Of a stretch of 64,000 nt of DNA, positions 46,516 through 55,222 are shown one piece after another. Within the stretch, counting starts at the first letter, position 1, and every line of letters begins with the position of its first letter. Both the position numbers and the translations under genes were made by a program. This DNA is from Nocardia transvalensis NBRC 15921 (lineage in GTDB: Bacteria > Actinomycetota > Actinomycetes > Mycobacteriales > Mycobacteriaceae): the NCBI RefSeq assembly GCF_000308875.1, contig NZ_BAGL01000081.1:78429-142428 (forward strand), in the 5' to 3' direction. The notes under the pieces are model-generated. The model was not told the origin of the DNA, searched no databases, and saw nothing but the letters and a program-made list of their open reading frames with translations.

Positions 46516-46734
46516 TCACGACAGCGGCACGCCCAGGCAGAACGCCGCGAAGCCCGTGGAGAGCAGGCAGTTCAGCGGGTTGGGGAGTAGGTCGAGCAGG
46601 GAGACCGGGGCGGCCATCGTAGGTGTCGTCGCGGCAGGGACCTCGGCGGCTGCCGGGGTCACGATGGCAGCGCCGATGGCCCCCGTGGCCAGCACTGTGA
46701 GCGCGGCGCGTCTCGTGAGATGTGTGCGCTTCAT
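46516..46734 (-). CDS. Small exported protein with Tat-like signal
   Basis: 72 residues. The N-terminus MKRTHLTRRAALTVLATGAI has a twin-arginine stretch and a hydrophobic core; the mature part has Cys in NPLNCLLSTGF and AFCLGVPLS. Function unknown. Convergent with the secreted protein at 46119. Confidence 0.6.
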   Translation of the reverse strand: MKRTHLTRRAALTVLATGAIGAAIVTPAAAEVPAATTPTMAAPVSLLDLLPNPLNCLLSTGFAAFCLGVPLS

Positions 46735-46831
46735 ATCGCCATTGTCCGCCGCATCCCGCGACACTCAACAGCTTCAGGGGCGGCGTGCCGCGCAAGAGTA
46801 AGCGATATGCCCGGAGCGGACAGGCCCGGGA

Positions 46832-47065
46832 TCAGCGGGAGCGGGCACAGCGGGCGACGAGGTCTATGGCGGCGAGGCCGGCGATCGCGAACAGCAGGGC
46901 GGACAGGCCGATCCAGGAGCCGGAGTAGCGGGTGGCCTCGAAGGCGGGCTGCTCGCCCGACGCGGCGAAGGACGTCGTGGTGAGGCCGTGGCGCCAGCTC
47001 GGCACCGCCGCCCCGACGCACAGCACCAGCAGAACCAGGTCGACCACGATCCACAACCGTCGCAT
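46832..47065 (-). CDS. Small two-helix membrane protein
   Basis: 77 residues: helices VVDLVLLVLCVGAAVPSW and GLSALLFAIAGLAAIDLVAR. ATG 47065 shares one base with the preceding stop (TGATG), so it is coupled to the gene at 47065-47577. Same neighbourhood as Rv0514. Function unknown. Confidence 0.72.
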   Translation of the reverse strand: MRRLWIVVDLVLLVLCVGAAVPSWRHGLTTTSFAASGEQPAFEATRYSGSWIGLSALLFAIAGLAAIDLVARCARSR

Positions 47066-47577
47066 CACCGGGCGTCCTCCTCGGTATCGGGTTCGGGGTC
47101 GGGCAACTGTTCCAGGGCGGCGGTCAGTTCGGCGCGCAACCTGCGATGATCGCGGGCCCACGCCTGGAGCAGGCTGCCGTCACGCAATTTCAGCCCGATG
47201 CCCTTGCGGCGGCGCGGGACGCCGGACAGCTCGCCGAGCGCGCGGGCGGATTCCCAGTCCTCGTCGTCCCAGGACTCGTCGTCGCGTTCCGGAAGGACCT
47301 CGGCGATGCGGCGCAGCGGCAGGGTCTCGGTACCCTCACGCAGGTCGGTCGGGGTGAGTTCGACACTCACGTGCCGGCGCCCGGCGACCACCTGCAACCA
47401 GACGAATCCCGCCAGCAGCGCCGCGCAGAACGCCAGCCCGAACCAGTGCACCTGACCTCGCACAACGAGTTCCAGCACCAGGATTATCAGGCACAGCAGC
47501 GGGCCGTAGGCGACCGTGCGCCAGCGGGCGCCCGGTTCGGCGAACAGCACCGTGGGCACGGTGGACACGTCGTTCAT
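47065..47577 (-). CDS. Membrane-anchored protein with PH-like C-terminal domain
   Basis: 170 residues. Two N-terminal membrane helices (YGPLLCLIILVLELVV and GLAFCAALLAGFVWLQVVAG) then a soluble part with HVSVELTPTDLREGTETLPL and GIGLKLRDGSLLQAWAR, the strand pattern of membrane PH-like or DUF3093-like proteins; I cannot assign the family. Downstream of a 39-residue membrane gene by ten bases. Confidence 0.7.
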   Translation of the reverse strand: MNDVSTVPTVLFAEPGARWRTVAYGPLLCLIILVLELVVRGQVHWFGLAFCAALLAGFVWLQVVAGRRHVSVELTPTDLREGTETLPLRRIAEVLPERDDESWDDEDWESARALGELSGVPRRRKGIGLKLRDGSLLQAWARDHRRLRAELTAALEQLPDPEPDTEEDAR

Positions 47578-47587
47578 ACGGGGGAAT

Positions 47588-47707
47588 TCAGCCGACCGCT
47601 CCCGGAAGCAACAGAACGGCGAGGGTGAGCAGTCCGAACAGGATGAGCAGACTCAGCACCAGTACGTCTCGCCGAAGGCTTTGGGGCTGCTGGATCACCA
47701 CACGCAT
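47588..47707 (-). CDS. 39-residue single-helix membrane protein
   Basis: MRVVIQQPQSLRRDVLVLSL continues as a hydrophobic helix (LILFGLLTLAVLLLPGAVG). GGAGG lies five bases before ATG 47707, an excellent ribosome binding site, which argues that this tiny gene is real. It is ten bases upstream of the next gene. Function unknown; it may be a membrane micropeptide of the small membrane gene group. Confidence 0.65.
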   Translation of the reverse strand: MRVVIQQPQSLRRDVLVLSLLILFGLLTLAVLLLPGAVG

Positions 47708-47847
47708 CGATGCCTCCGCTCCATCGGAGTCGTCCGCGCATCGCGAGCCCAAATGGAACGTTCGAGCAACGACATCCGATTCCCAAATCCTCTGTGACTG
47801 CCCTCACGATACATCCTGGCATGTCTGTAACAAATTCGGAGTATCTT

Positions 47848-48366
47848 CTATCGGCCGTTGAGCCGGAAGAAAGCGTCGGATTCGCTTCTGCGACACAGGA
47901 ACAGCGCGCCGCCCGCCATCACGGCCTGCAGGATCGCGGCCGCACCGGTGACCAGCGGGACCACGCCGCCGCGGCCGCCGAGTTCGATCATCGTCCCGAT
48001 CGCGCCGAACACCAGCACGGCCGCGGCCACATCGAGCAGCGTGCGAGCCCACAGCCGCCCGCGGCGCAGCTGGTGCACCACGGCCAGCGCGCCGACCGCG
48101 AGCGCCAGGCCGAACACCACGATCAGCACCTGCATGACCGAGACGATCAGGTCGACCTGGGCGAGCGTGGCCTCCGGCTGCTGCGCGCGCACCTGGTCGT
48201 ACAGCTCCTTGGCGAGGTCGCGGCGGCCGGCGAACCGGTCCACGGCGCCCGTGATCAGCCGCAGCACTCCCAGAGCGACGACACCCCACCACAATTGGCC
48301 GGCGGTGCGGACATCCGTCGGAACCGGTACGGGTTCCGGGCGTCCCGGCGGACTCCACTGATTCAC
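47848..48366 (-). CDS. Four-helix membrane protein downstream of hemB
   Basis: 172 residues, four hydrophobic segments (LWWGVVALGVLRLITGA, VMQVLIVVFGLALAVGALAVV, LLDVAAAVLVFGAIGTMIEL, ILQAVMAGGALFLC). Position of Rv0513, which in mycobacteria follows hemB. GTG 48366 overlaps a vestigial hemB stop as GTGA (see repeat at 48363). Longer upstream reading frame is only repeat sequence and is rejected. Function unknown. Confidence 0.8.
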   Translation of the reverse strand: MNQWSPPGRPEPVPVPTDVRTAGQLWWGVVALGVLRLITGAVDRFAGRRDLAKELYDQVRAQQPEATLAQVDLIVSVMQVLIVVFGLALAVGALAVVHQLRRGRLWARTLLDVAAAVLVFGAIGTMIELGGRGGVVPLVTGAAAILQAVMAGGALFLCRRSESDAFFRLNGR

Positions 48367-48597
48367 GACAGCCAGTGCGCGGCCTCGGTCGCCCCGACAA
48401 CCGCGCGAGCCGACTGCTTCAGGACAGCCAATGCGCTGCCTCCGTGGCCCCAACAGACGGAGCCACGACGACCGCCCGAGCCGACCTGCATCAGGACAGC
48501 CAATGCGCTGCCTCCGTGGCCCCAACAGACGGAGCCACGACGACCGCCCAGGCCGACCTGCATCAGGACAGCCAATGCGACGCCTCCGTGGCCCAGT
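48363..48597 (-). repeat. Tandem duplication of the hemB 3' end
   Basis: Three extra copies of the hemB C-terminal coding tail lie beyond the hemB stop. Their stop codons are at 48363-48365, 48419-48421 and 48491-48493; the true hemB stop is 48563-48565. Spacing is 56, 72 and 72 bases, and the two 72-base units are 70/72 identical. Each copy encodes GATEAAHWLS then stop, like the hemB end ATEASHWLS. The outermost, most diverged copy overlaps the next gene's GTG, as expected of the ancestral hemB end. Confidence 0.88.
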
Positions 48598-49540
48598 AGG
48601 TGAGCACGAAGTCCGCGCCCGCCCGGCGGATACCCAGCAGCGATTCCAGGACGGCGCCCCGGCGATCGATCCAGCCGCGCTGGGCGGCGGCGGTGATCAT
48701 CGAGTACTCGCCGGAGATCTGGTACGCCGCGACCGGAACGGACGACCGGTCGGACACGTCGCGCAGGATGTCCAGGTACGACATGGCCGGTTTCACCATG
48801 ACGATGTCGGCGCCCTCGGCCAGATCCAGCTCGAGTTCGCGGATCGACTCGCGGCGGTTGGCCGGGTCCTGTTGGTAGGTGCGGCGGTCGCCCTGCAGCG
48901 AGGAGCCGACGGCCTCGCGGAAGGGGCCGTAGAACGCCGAGGCGTACTTCGCCGCGTAGGCGAGGATGCCGGTGTCGGTGCGGCCGGCGGCGTCGAGACC
49001 CGCGCGGATCGCGCCCACCTGGCCGTCCATCATGCCGCTGGTGCCGAGCAGATCGGCGCCCGCCTCGGCCTGCGCCAGCGCCATCTCCACGTAGCGGTCC
49101 AGGGTGGCGTCGTTGTCGACGCTGCCGTCCGCCGACAGCACGCCACAGTGGCCGTGATCGGTGAATTCGTCCAGGCAGGTGTCGGCCATGACGACCGTCG
49201 AGTCACCGACCTCGTCGGCCAGGGCGCGCAGGCCGCGGTTGAGAATGCCGTCCGGTGCGGCGGCCTGACTGCCGCTCGGATCCTTGTCCTCCGGGCGCGG
49301 CACGCCGAACAGCATGAGCCCGCCGACGCCCGCGGTGACGGCCTCGACGGCAGCCTTGCGCAGCGAGTCCATCGAATGCTGGTACACACCGGGCATCGAG
49401 CCGATCTCGCGCGGCTCTGCCAAGCCGTCGGCGACGAACATCGGCAGCACCAATTGCCTTGGCTCCAGCGTGGTCTCGGCGACGAGGCGGCGCAGGGCAG
49501 GGGTCCGACGCAACCGCCGCGGGCGGTCCATTGCGGTCAT
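48563..49540 (-). CDS. hemB: HemB, porphobilinogen synthase
   Basis: 325 residues; condenses two 5-aminolevulinates. Catalytic lysines in YAAKYASAFYGPF and in VMVKPAMSYLDILR. The metal region reads ADTCLDEFTDHGHCG: it keeps two Cys but has Asp where zinc enzymes have the middle Cys, so metal use is uncertain. ATG 49540 is the start (MTAMDRPRRLRR), matching the family. Not in one operon with hemD: a divergent small gene lies between. Confidence 0.95.
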   Translation of the reverse strand: MTAMDRPRRLRRTPALRRLVAETTLEPRQLVLPMFVADGLAEPREIGSMPGVYQHSMDSLRKAAVEAVTAGVGGLMLFGVPRPEDKDPSGSQAAAPDGILNRGLRALADEVGDSTVVMADTCLDEFTDHGHCGVLSADGSVDNDATLDRYVEMALAQAEAGADLLGTSGMMDGQVGAIRAGLDAAGRTDTGILAYAAKYASAFYGPFREAVGSSLQGDRRTYQQDPANRRESIRELELDLAEGADIVMVKPAMSYLDILRDVSDRSSVPVAAYQISGEYSMITAAAQRGWIDRRGAVLESLLGIRRAGADFVLTYWATEASHWLS

Positions 49541-49689
49541 GATCCGCACGATACGCCCCGCTCCGGCGGCTGTCGCGAGCGCCTCCGCCGCTGTCGCCCG
49601 GGTCACGATTCCTGTCGGTGGTCCGCGGTAGAATCGAAGATATGTTCGAGGGGATCCGATAGGATTCTCGATGGCGAGGGGAGGATCTC

Positions 49690-49962
49690 GTGGCCGCAAC
49701 CGCACCGACGATCATCGATCGGCCCTATGTCCCGCTGATGAAGCGTCCGCTGCCGCCGGGCCGGCCGCGCACGTGGTACGTCACCCACAATCGGAGGTTG
49801 AAGGCGATGCGGCTGTCCATCGCACTGCTCGACTCCGGGGTCTATCGCGCGAGTCTGGCCGATAACGAAACCATCCGCCGCACAGCGGAAATCGTCGGCA
49901 TCCGCCCGCCGTCCGACAAGACCTGCCGTCTGGTCCGCGACCTGATGCGCGCCCGGCGCTGA
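49690..49962 (+). CDS. Small conserved-looking basic protein
   Basis: 90 residues: WYVTHNRRLKAMRLSIALLD, YRASLADNETIRRTAEIVGI, and a C-terminal TCRLVRDLMRARR, mostly helical, resembling a DNA-binding or adaptor peptide. GGGGAGG is five bases or so upstream of GTG 49690. It interrupts the hem cluster on the opposite strand. Family not identified with certainty. Confidence 0.65.
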   Translation: MAATAPTIIDRPYVPLMKRPLPPGRPRTWYVTHNRRLKAMRLSIALLDSGVYRASLADNETIRRTAEIVGIRPPSDKTCRLVRDLMRARR

Positions 49963-50052
49963 GGCATGCCCGCCCGAGCTACGACGGGACGCGGCGGCTT
50001 CGCGCGGGGCCTGGGGTGGTGTGCCGGTGCTCGCACGGGCACCGGCACACCA

Positions 50053-51615
50053 CTACCGGCTGCGGCGGCTCTTCTTGCGCGGCGGGGGCAGCAGGCCCTC
50101 GGCGCGCAGGTGGGCGGCGTGTTCGGCGAGCGCGTCGACCAGCGGGCCGACCTGGGCGATCTCCGGCTGCACGTCCACGCGCAGGCCGAATTCGATGGCC
50201 GTCTCGGCGGTCTTCGGGCCGATGCAGGCAACGATGGTGCGCGCGTGCGGCTTTCCGGCGATTCCGACCAGATTCCGCACCGTGGACGAGGAGGTGAACA
50301 GCACGGCGTCGAAGCCGCCGGTCTTGATCATCTCGCGGGTCTCGGCGGGCGGCGGCGAGGCGCGCACCGTCCGGTACGCGGTCACGTCGTCGATCTCCCA
50401 GCCGCGGTCGCGCAGACCCTCGGCCAGGGTTTCGGTGGCGATATCCGCGCGCGGCAACAGCACCCGGTTCACCGGATCGAAAACGTCGTCGTAGGGCGGG
50501 AAGTCGGCCAGCAGGCCCTCGGAGGACTGCTCGCCGCTGGGCACCAGTTCGGGGTTGATGCCGAACGAGCGCACCTTGTCCGCGGTGGCCTCGCCGACGC
50601 AGGCGATCTTCACACCCGAGAAGGCGCGCGCGTCCAGGCCGAATTCGCCGAACTTCTCCCACACCGCTCGCACCGCGTTGGTGGAGGTGAACACCACCCA
50701 CTGGTAGCGGCCGTCGACCAGGCCCTTCACCGCGCGCTCCATCTGCGCGGGGCTGCGCGGCGGCTCGACGGCGATGGTCGGCACCTCCATCGGGATGGCG
50801 CCGTGCATGACGAGCTTCTCGCTCATCTCGCCCGCCTGCTCCTTGGTGCGGGGAACGAGCACGGTCCAGCCGTACAGCGCGCGCGACTCCCACCAGGACA
50901 TCTTCGACCGCTTCTCGACCTCCTTACCGACCGTGACCACGAGAGGCCCGACCAGTTCGGAGGCGGCGGAGTTGAGCGTGGCCAGCGTGGCCTCGATGGT
51001 GCGCTGCTGGCGGGTGGTGCCGCGCACAGTCACCGCGACCGGGGTCTGCGGCGCGAGGCCGTGCTCGACCAGGGCGCTCGCCGTCTCGGCCAGGTGCCCG
51101 GAGGTGGCGTGCAGCACCAGCGGCCCGGGCGCGCCCGCGACGGCGGCCCAGTCGACCTCGCCGCGCACGTCGACCTCGGTGTGGCTGGAGCCCAGCGCGA
51201 TTCCCGCGTAGGACGGGACGGTGGTGCCGGACGGCAGGCCGGGCAGCACCTCGAAGGTCATATGCGACCGGGTGACGGCGTTGACCTCGGAGATCACCGA
51301 ATCGGTCGTCAGCGGGTCGCCGGAGACCAGGCGGACCACGTCGTGCCCGTTGCGCGCCTCCGCGATCAGGGTCTTGGCCACCTCCGCCGGCTCGCCGAGC
51401 GCCGGGCGCACGTCGACCGGAAGCTCTCCGTCCGGTTCCGGCTCGACCGCGGTCCCGACCAGGGCCAGCACGCCCTTGTCGACATCGGGATCGGTGAAGG
51501 CCAGCGTCGCCCGGCCGAGCACCTCGCGGGCCCGCACGGTGAGCAGCGCCGGATCACCGGGGCCCGATCCCACGAACAGGATCCGACCGGGGTGCTTCTT
51601 GGTGGCTCGGCTCAT
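50053..51615 (-). CDS. hemD: CobA-HemD fusion: uroporphyrinogen methyltransferase/synthase
   Basis: 520 residues. The N-terminal SAM-dependent uroporphyrinogen III methyltransferase domain (about 1-240) has VGSGPGDPALLTVRA and GLPSGTTVPSYAGI; its usual GGDPF motif is altered to VSGDPLT. The C-terminal uroporphyrinogen III synthase domain (about 255-500) has VVFTSTNAVRAV and GFDAVLFTSSSTVRNL. The start shares a base with the hemC stop (TAATG). Fusion form common in actinobacteria. Confidence 0.93.
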   Translation of the reverse strand: MSRATKKHPGRILFVGSGPGDPALLTVRAREVLGRATLAFTDPDVDKGVLALVGTAVEPEPDGELPVDVRPALGEPAEVAKTLIAEARNGHDVVRLVSGDPLTTDSVISEVNAVTRSHMTFEVLPGLPSGTTVPSYAGIALGSSHTEVDVRGEVDWAAVAGAPGPLVLHATSGHLAETASALVEHGLAPQTPVAVTVRGTTRQQRTIEATLATLNSAASELVGPLVVTVGKEVEKRSKMSWWESRALYGWTVLVPRTKEQAGEMSEKLVMHGAIPMEVPTIAVEPPRSPAQMERAVKGLVDGRYQWVVFTSTNAVRAVWEKFGEFGLDARAFSGVKIACVGEATADKVRSFGINPELVPSGEQSSEGLLADFPPYDDVFDPVNRVLLPRADIATETLAEGLRDRGWEIDDVTAYRTVRASPPPAETREMIKTGGFDAVLFTSSSTVRNLVGIAGKPHARTIVACIGPKTAETAIEFGLRVDVQPEIAQVGPLVDALAEHAAHLRAEGLLPPPRKKSRRSR

Positions 51616-52685
51616 TAGGTGTTCTCCATCGGGCTGGGATTACTGAGGTCTGAGGGGGCGCTGTCGTCAGCGCTGTGCTCGACGCGGCGTCCGCGGGGGC
51701 CTTCGTGGTTACGCAGGCTGCCTCCTTCGGCCCCGTCGCTACCGCCGAGCAGGTCGCGTGCCCCCAGCTCCAGGAGCTCACGCGCCAGCGCGCGGCCGAG
51801 CTCCTCGGCCTGGTCGAGCGAGCCGACCGCGGATGCCCGGATCACGTCCGAGCCATCGATCGCCGCCGCGCACCCGCGCAGCGACAGTTCTTCGAACACC
51901 CGGCCGTCGTCGTCGAGCGACTCGACCACCTCGGCGAGTGCGCCGACCGGCGCGGTGCAACCGGCCTCCAGCTCGGCCAGCAGGGAGCGCTCGGCGAGGA
52001 TGGCGGCCCGGGTGGCGGCATCGTCCAGGCCGGACAGGATGGTCACGAGATCGGTGTCCTCGACGCGGCATTCGACGGCCAGCGCGCCCTGCGCGGGCGC
52101 GGGCAGCATCTGCACCGGCTCGAGCGCCTCGGTGACCTCGTCGAGGCGGCCGACGCGGGCCAGTCCGGCCCGGGCGAGGATCACCGCGTCGAGTTCGCCG
52201 TCGGCGACCTTGCGCATTCTGGTGTCGATATTGCCGCGCAGCGGCAGGACCTCCAGGCCCAGGCCCAGCGCCCGCAACTGCGAGATCCGGCGCGGCGCGG
52301 AGGTGCCGACCTTCGCGCCGGGCGGCAGTTCGCCGAGCACCATGCCGTCGCGGGCGACCACCGCGTCGCGCGGGTCCGCGCGCGGCGGGATCGCGGGGAT
52401 GACGAAGCGCGGGTCCGGGGCGGTCGGCAGATCCTTGTAGGAGTGCACCGCGATATCGACGGTGCCGGCGGCCAGTTCGTCGCGCAGCGCGGCGGTGAAT
52501 ACGCCGACGCCGATCTTCTCGACCGGATCGGACGATTTGTCTCCGGCGGTTTTCACGACGACGAGTTCGGCGTGCTGCCCGCCCGCGATCAGCGCGTCGC
52601 GGACCGTACCGGCCTGCGTGAGCGCCAGCAGACTGCCGCGGGTGCCGATGCGCCACGGCGCGTCGGTAGTGCCTCGTGCGGTCAT
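51615..52685 (-). CDS. hemC: HemC, hydroxymethylbilane synthase
   Basis: About 356 residues. Substrate/cofactor Asp and Arg region WRIGTRGSLLALTQAGTV, HSYKDLPTAPDPRF, and the dipyrromethane Cys in LEAGCTAPVGALAEV. A C-terminal tail of about 35 residues beyond the mycobacterial end is Ser/Asn/Asp-rich. AGGAG lies six bases before ATG 52685, my chosen start; ATG 52745, overlapping the hemA stop as ATGA, is also in frame. Confidence 0.93.
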   Translation of the reverse strand: MTARGTTDAPWRIGTRGSLLALTQAGTVRDALIAGGQHAELVVVKTAGDKSSDPVEKIGVGVFTAALRDELAAGTVDIAVHSYKDLPTAPDPRFVIPAIPPRADPRDAVVARDGMVLGELPPGAKVGTSAPRRISQLRALGLGLEVLPLRGNIDTRMRKVADGELDAVILARAGLARVGRLDEVTEALEPVQMLPAPAQGALAVECRVEDTDLVTILSGLDDAATRAAILAERSLLAELEAGCTAPVGALAEVVESLDDDGRVFEELSLRGCAAAIDGSDVIRASAVGSLDQAEELGRALARELLELGARDLLGGSDGAEGGSLRNHEGPRGRRVEHSADDSAPSDLSNPSPMENT

Positions 52686-52741
52686 GTCGTGCTCCTGCAT
52701 CAGTGCATCGGTCACGATTTCCCCGGTCATCGTCGTCTCGG

Positions 52742-54127
52742 TCATGCGGTGTGTCCCTGCCCCTCGCTCGGGTGGCCGGGGGTGAAGTCGTCGGCCAGAT
52801 CGCCCAGTGCCGCGATCTCCATCGGCGCGGCGACGGCCTGCGCCGCGCCCGGTTTCAGTTCGAACAGCTCGCGCAGCGCCTCGGCATAGGTGTCGCCGCC
52901 CGGCGTGGAGGCCAGCTGTTTGACCCGCACCGTCGGCGCGTGCAGCAGCTTGTCGACCACGCGGCGCACCGTGCGGGCCACCTCCTCGCGCTCGGGATCG
53001 GCGAGGTCCGGCAGCTTCGACTCGAGCCGCAGCAGTTCGGCCTCGACCACGTCGGCGGCCCGCTGGCGCAGCGCCGCCACGGTCGGCGTCACCTCCGCCA
53101 TCCGCTGGCCCGCAAGGTATTTCGCGAGTTCCTCGGCGACGATCGCGCGCGCGGCGGTGGTGTCGTCGGCGGCCGCGCCCGCGGCCGGATCGCGCTGCAG
53201 CGTCTCCATGTCGATCACGGTCACGTCGGGCAGGCCGGCGACCGCGGGGTCCACATCGCGCGGCAGGCCCAGATCGCAGATGACCATCTGGTGGCCGACC
53301 CGCGCGGCGTTGAGCGCGCGGTGCGCGTCGGCGAGGGTGACCACCGAACCGACCGCTCCGGTGCTCGTGATCACGATGTCGGCATCGGCCAAGGCGGGGA
53401 CGAGGCCGGACAGATCGGCGGCGGATGCCGAGGCGCCGTGCATGGTGGCGGCGGTGGTGGCCAGCCGCTGCGCCCGCTCCAGCGTCCGGTTCACGACGGT
53501 GATGTGGCCGACCCCGGCCCGCGCGAGGTGCGCGACCGCGAGACCGCCCATCGCGCCGGCGCCGATCACCACGGCGGCGCGGCCGTCCACCCCGCCGAGC
53601 ACGCTGCGCGCCCGGTCGAGGGCCACCGACACCACCGAGGCGCCGGCCCGGTCGATCCCGGTCTCGGAGTGGACCCGCTTGCCGACCCGCAGCGCGTGCT
53701 GGGCCAGTTCGTGCAGGGTGCGCCCGGCGGCCTGCTGCGCGTCGGCGGCGGCGTAGGCGGCGCGGATCTGGCTGAGCACCTGCTGCTCGCCGACCACCAG
53801 GGAGTCCAGCCCGCTCGCGACGGCGAACAGGTGCTCGGCGGCGGCCTCGCTGTAGCGCACGTAGGCGTGCCTGGTCAGTTCGGGAAGCGGCAGGCCGGAG
53901 TGCTTGGCGAGTAGGTCGCCGACCTCGGCGAGGCCGCCGTGGAAGGCGTCGACCACCGCGTAGATCTCCACGCGGTTGCAGGTGGAGACGATCATCGCTT
54001 CGGAGACGTGCTGCGAGGTCAGCATGCGATCGGTCAGCTTCGGCCGGTCGTCCTCGGTGACAGCAACCTTCTCCAGCACCGCGACCGGTGCGCTGCGATG
54101 CGAAATTCCGACGAGAAGCACGCTCAT
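52742..54127 (-). CDS. hemA: HemA, glutamyl-tRNA reductase
   Basis: 461 residues. Catalytic Cys50 in VSTCNRVEIYA, N-terminal GISHRSAPV, NADPH site VIGAGAMGGLAVAHLARAG. First committed step of C5 heme synthesis. ATG 54127 overlaps the rex stop as ATGA, so it is co-transcribed and coupled to the redox sensor. Confidence 0.95.
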   Translation of the reverse strand: MSVLLVGISHRSAPVAVLEKVAVTEDDRPKLTDRMLTSQHVSEAMIVSTCNRVEIYAVVDAFHGGLAEVGDLLAKHSGLPLPELTRHAYVRYSEAAAEHLFAVASGLDSLVVGEQQVLSQIRAAYAAADAQQAAGRTLHELAQHALRVGKRVHSETGIDRAGASVVSVALDRARSVLGGVDGRAAVVIGAGAMGGLAVAHLARAGVGHITVVNRTLERAQRLATTAATMHGASASAADLSGLVPALADADIVITSTGAVGSVVTLADAHRALNAARVGHQMVICDLGLPRDVDPAVAGLPDVTVIDMETLQRDPAAGAAADDTTAARAIVAEELAKYLAGQRMAEVTPTVAALRQRAADVVEAELLRLESKLPDLADPEREEVARTVRRVVDKLLHAPTVRVKQLASTPGGDTYAEALRELFELKPGAAQAVAAPMEIAALGDLADDFTPGHPSEGQGHTA

Positions 54128-54951
54128 GGTGCTACCACCGATCCCTTGTTTGGCTCCGTTGCCGAATGCTTGATGCCCACGTGCGACCGGTCCGCCACCC
54201 GGCGCCCGATCGGCGTGGACACCGCGGTCACGGTCTCACCCGCGGCCACGCTGTGCGCCTCGTCCTGTGCCTCGGCCTCCGCGCTGCGCGCTCGCTCGAA
54301 CGACAGCATCTGCATCTCGACGGCGAGGTCGACCCGGCGGACCTCGACCGTCGGCGGCGCGTCGAGCGCGGTCGGCGAGAAACTGAGAATGCTCTGCACA
54401 CCGGCCGCGACGAGCTGATCGCAGACGTCCTGCGCGGCGGCGTCCGGCACGGTGATCACGGCGATGGTGGGTTCGAGTTCGGTGACCGCGGCGTGCAGGC
54501 CCGCGACATCGCGGACGATCAGGCCGCATACGGCGTCGCCGACGACCCCGGGATCGGAATCGAAGATGCCGACCATGCTGAACCCGCGCCGCCGGAAGCC
54601 GCCGTACCCGACCAGCGCGCGCCCCAGATTTCCGGCGCCGACCAGGATCACCCGGTGTCCCTCGGACAGGCCGAGCACGTTCTCGATGCGGGCGCGCAGC
54701 TTGGCGACGTCGTATCCGACACCGCGAACCCCGTTGGGGCCGAGGAACGACAGATCCTTGCGCAACTTCGCAGAACCGACACCCGCCGCGACAGCCAGTT
54801 CTTCACTCGATACGATGAGGACACCCTCGTCGGCGAGTAGGGCGAGCACCCGGAGATAGGTGGCCAGCCGCGTCACTGTGGCCTGCGGGATGTCCTTATG
54901 CAGAGCCCTGCCGGAGACGCCTGCACCTGGCGTCTCATGCTGCTCTGTCAC
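54124..54951 (-). CDS. rex: Rex, redox-sensing transcriptional repressor
   Basis: 275 residues. Winged helix: SSEELAVAAGVGSAKLRKDL, SFLGPNGVRGVGYD; NAD(H) Rossmann: VILVGAGNLGRALVGYGG. Rex leaves DNA when NADH/NAD+ is high. GTG 54951 is seven to eight bases after GGAG; GTG 55002 also fits. Its operator is at 55100. Heads the rex-hemA-hemC-hemD operon. Confidence 0.92.
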   Translation of the reverse strand: MTEQHETPGAGVSGRALHKDIPQATVTRLATYLRVLALLADEGVLIVSSEELAVAAGVGSAKLRKDLSFLGPNGVRGVGYDVAKLRARIENVLGLSEGHRVILVGAGNLGRALVGYGGFRRRGFSMVGIFDSDPGVVGDAVCGLIVRDVAGLHAAVTELEPTIAVITVPDAAAQDVCDQLVAAGVQSILSFSPTALDAPPTVEVRRVDLAVEMQMLSFERARSAEAEAQDEAHSVAAGETVTAVSTPIGRRVADRSHVGIKHSATEPNKGSVVAP

Positions 54952-55099
54952 GTCGTTCGGCTCCTCGTCCGGCCGGGGATAGGTGTCCGGTTCGCTGTGC
55001 ACCGCCGACGCCGGGCCAGGCGCCGGTCTCGATACATCGGGGCTTCGGGTGCGCCCGCTGCCTACAGCAGTCGGGTTTGCGTGTCACCACCGTAACCGC

Positions 55100-55117
55100 T
55101 TGTGAAGCCCTGCACAA
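55100..55117. promoter_or_regulatory. Rex operator upstream of rex-hemACD
   Basis: TTGTGAAGCCCTGCACAA keeps the TTGTG-N8-CACAA core of Rex sites. It lies 98 bases before GTG 55002 and 149 before GTG 54951, in the gap upstream of rex. It predicts redox control of heme synthesis and rex autoregulation. Confidence 0.85.
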
Positions 55118-55222
55118 AGTCGGTGAATTCAGTCACTCGCGGGCGCGCTCGCACCCGACGTCACACCCGCATTCAACCGGCAATTACCCGTGCGTTTCCA
55201 CCCAACGCGCCGAAGCCCGTGC

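Noticed and set aside
48366..48525. Longer N-terminus of the membrane protein after hemB
   Set aside because: The extra residues come only from the duplicated hemB tails in another frame; GTG 48366 abuts the vestigial stop.
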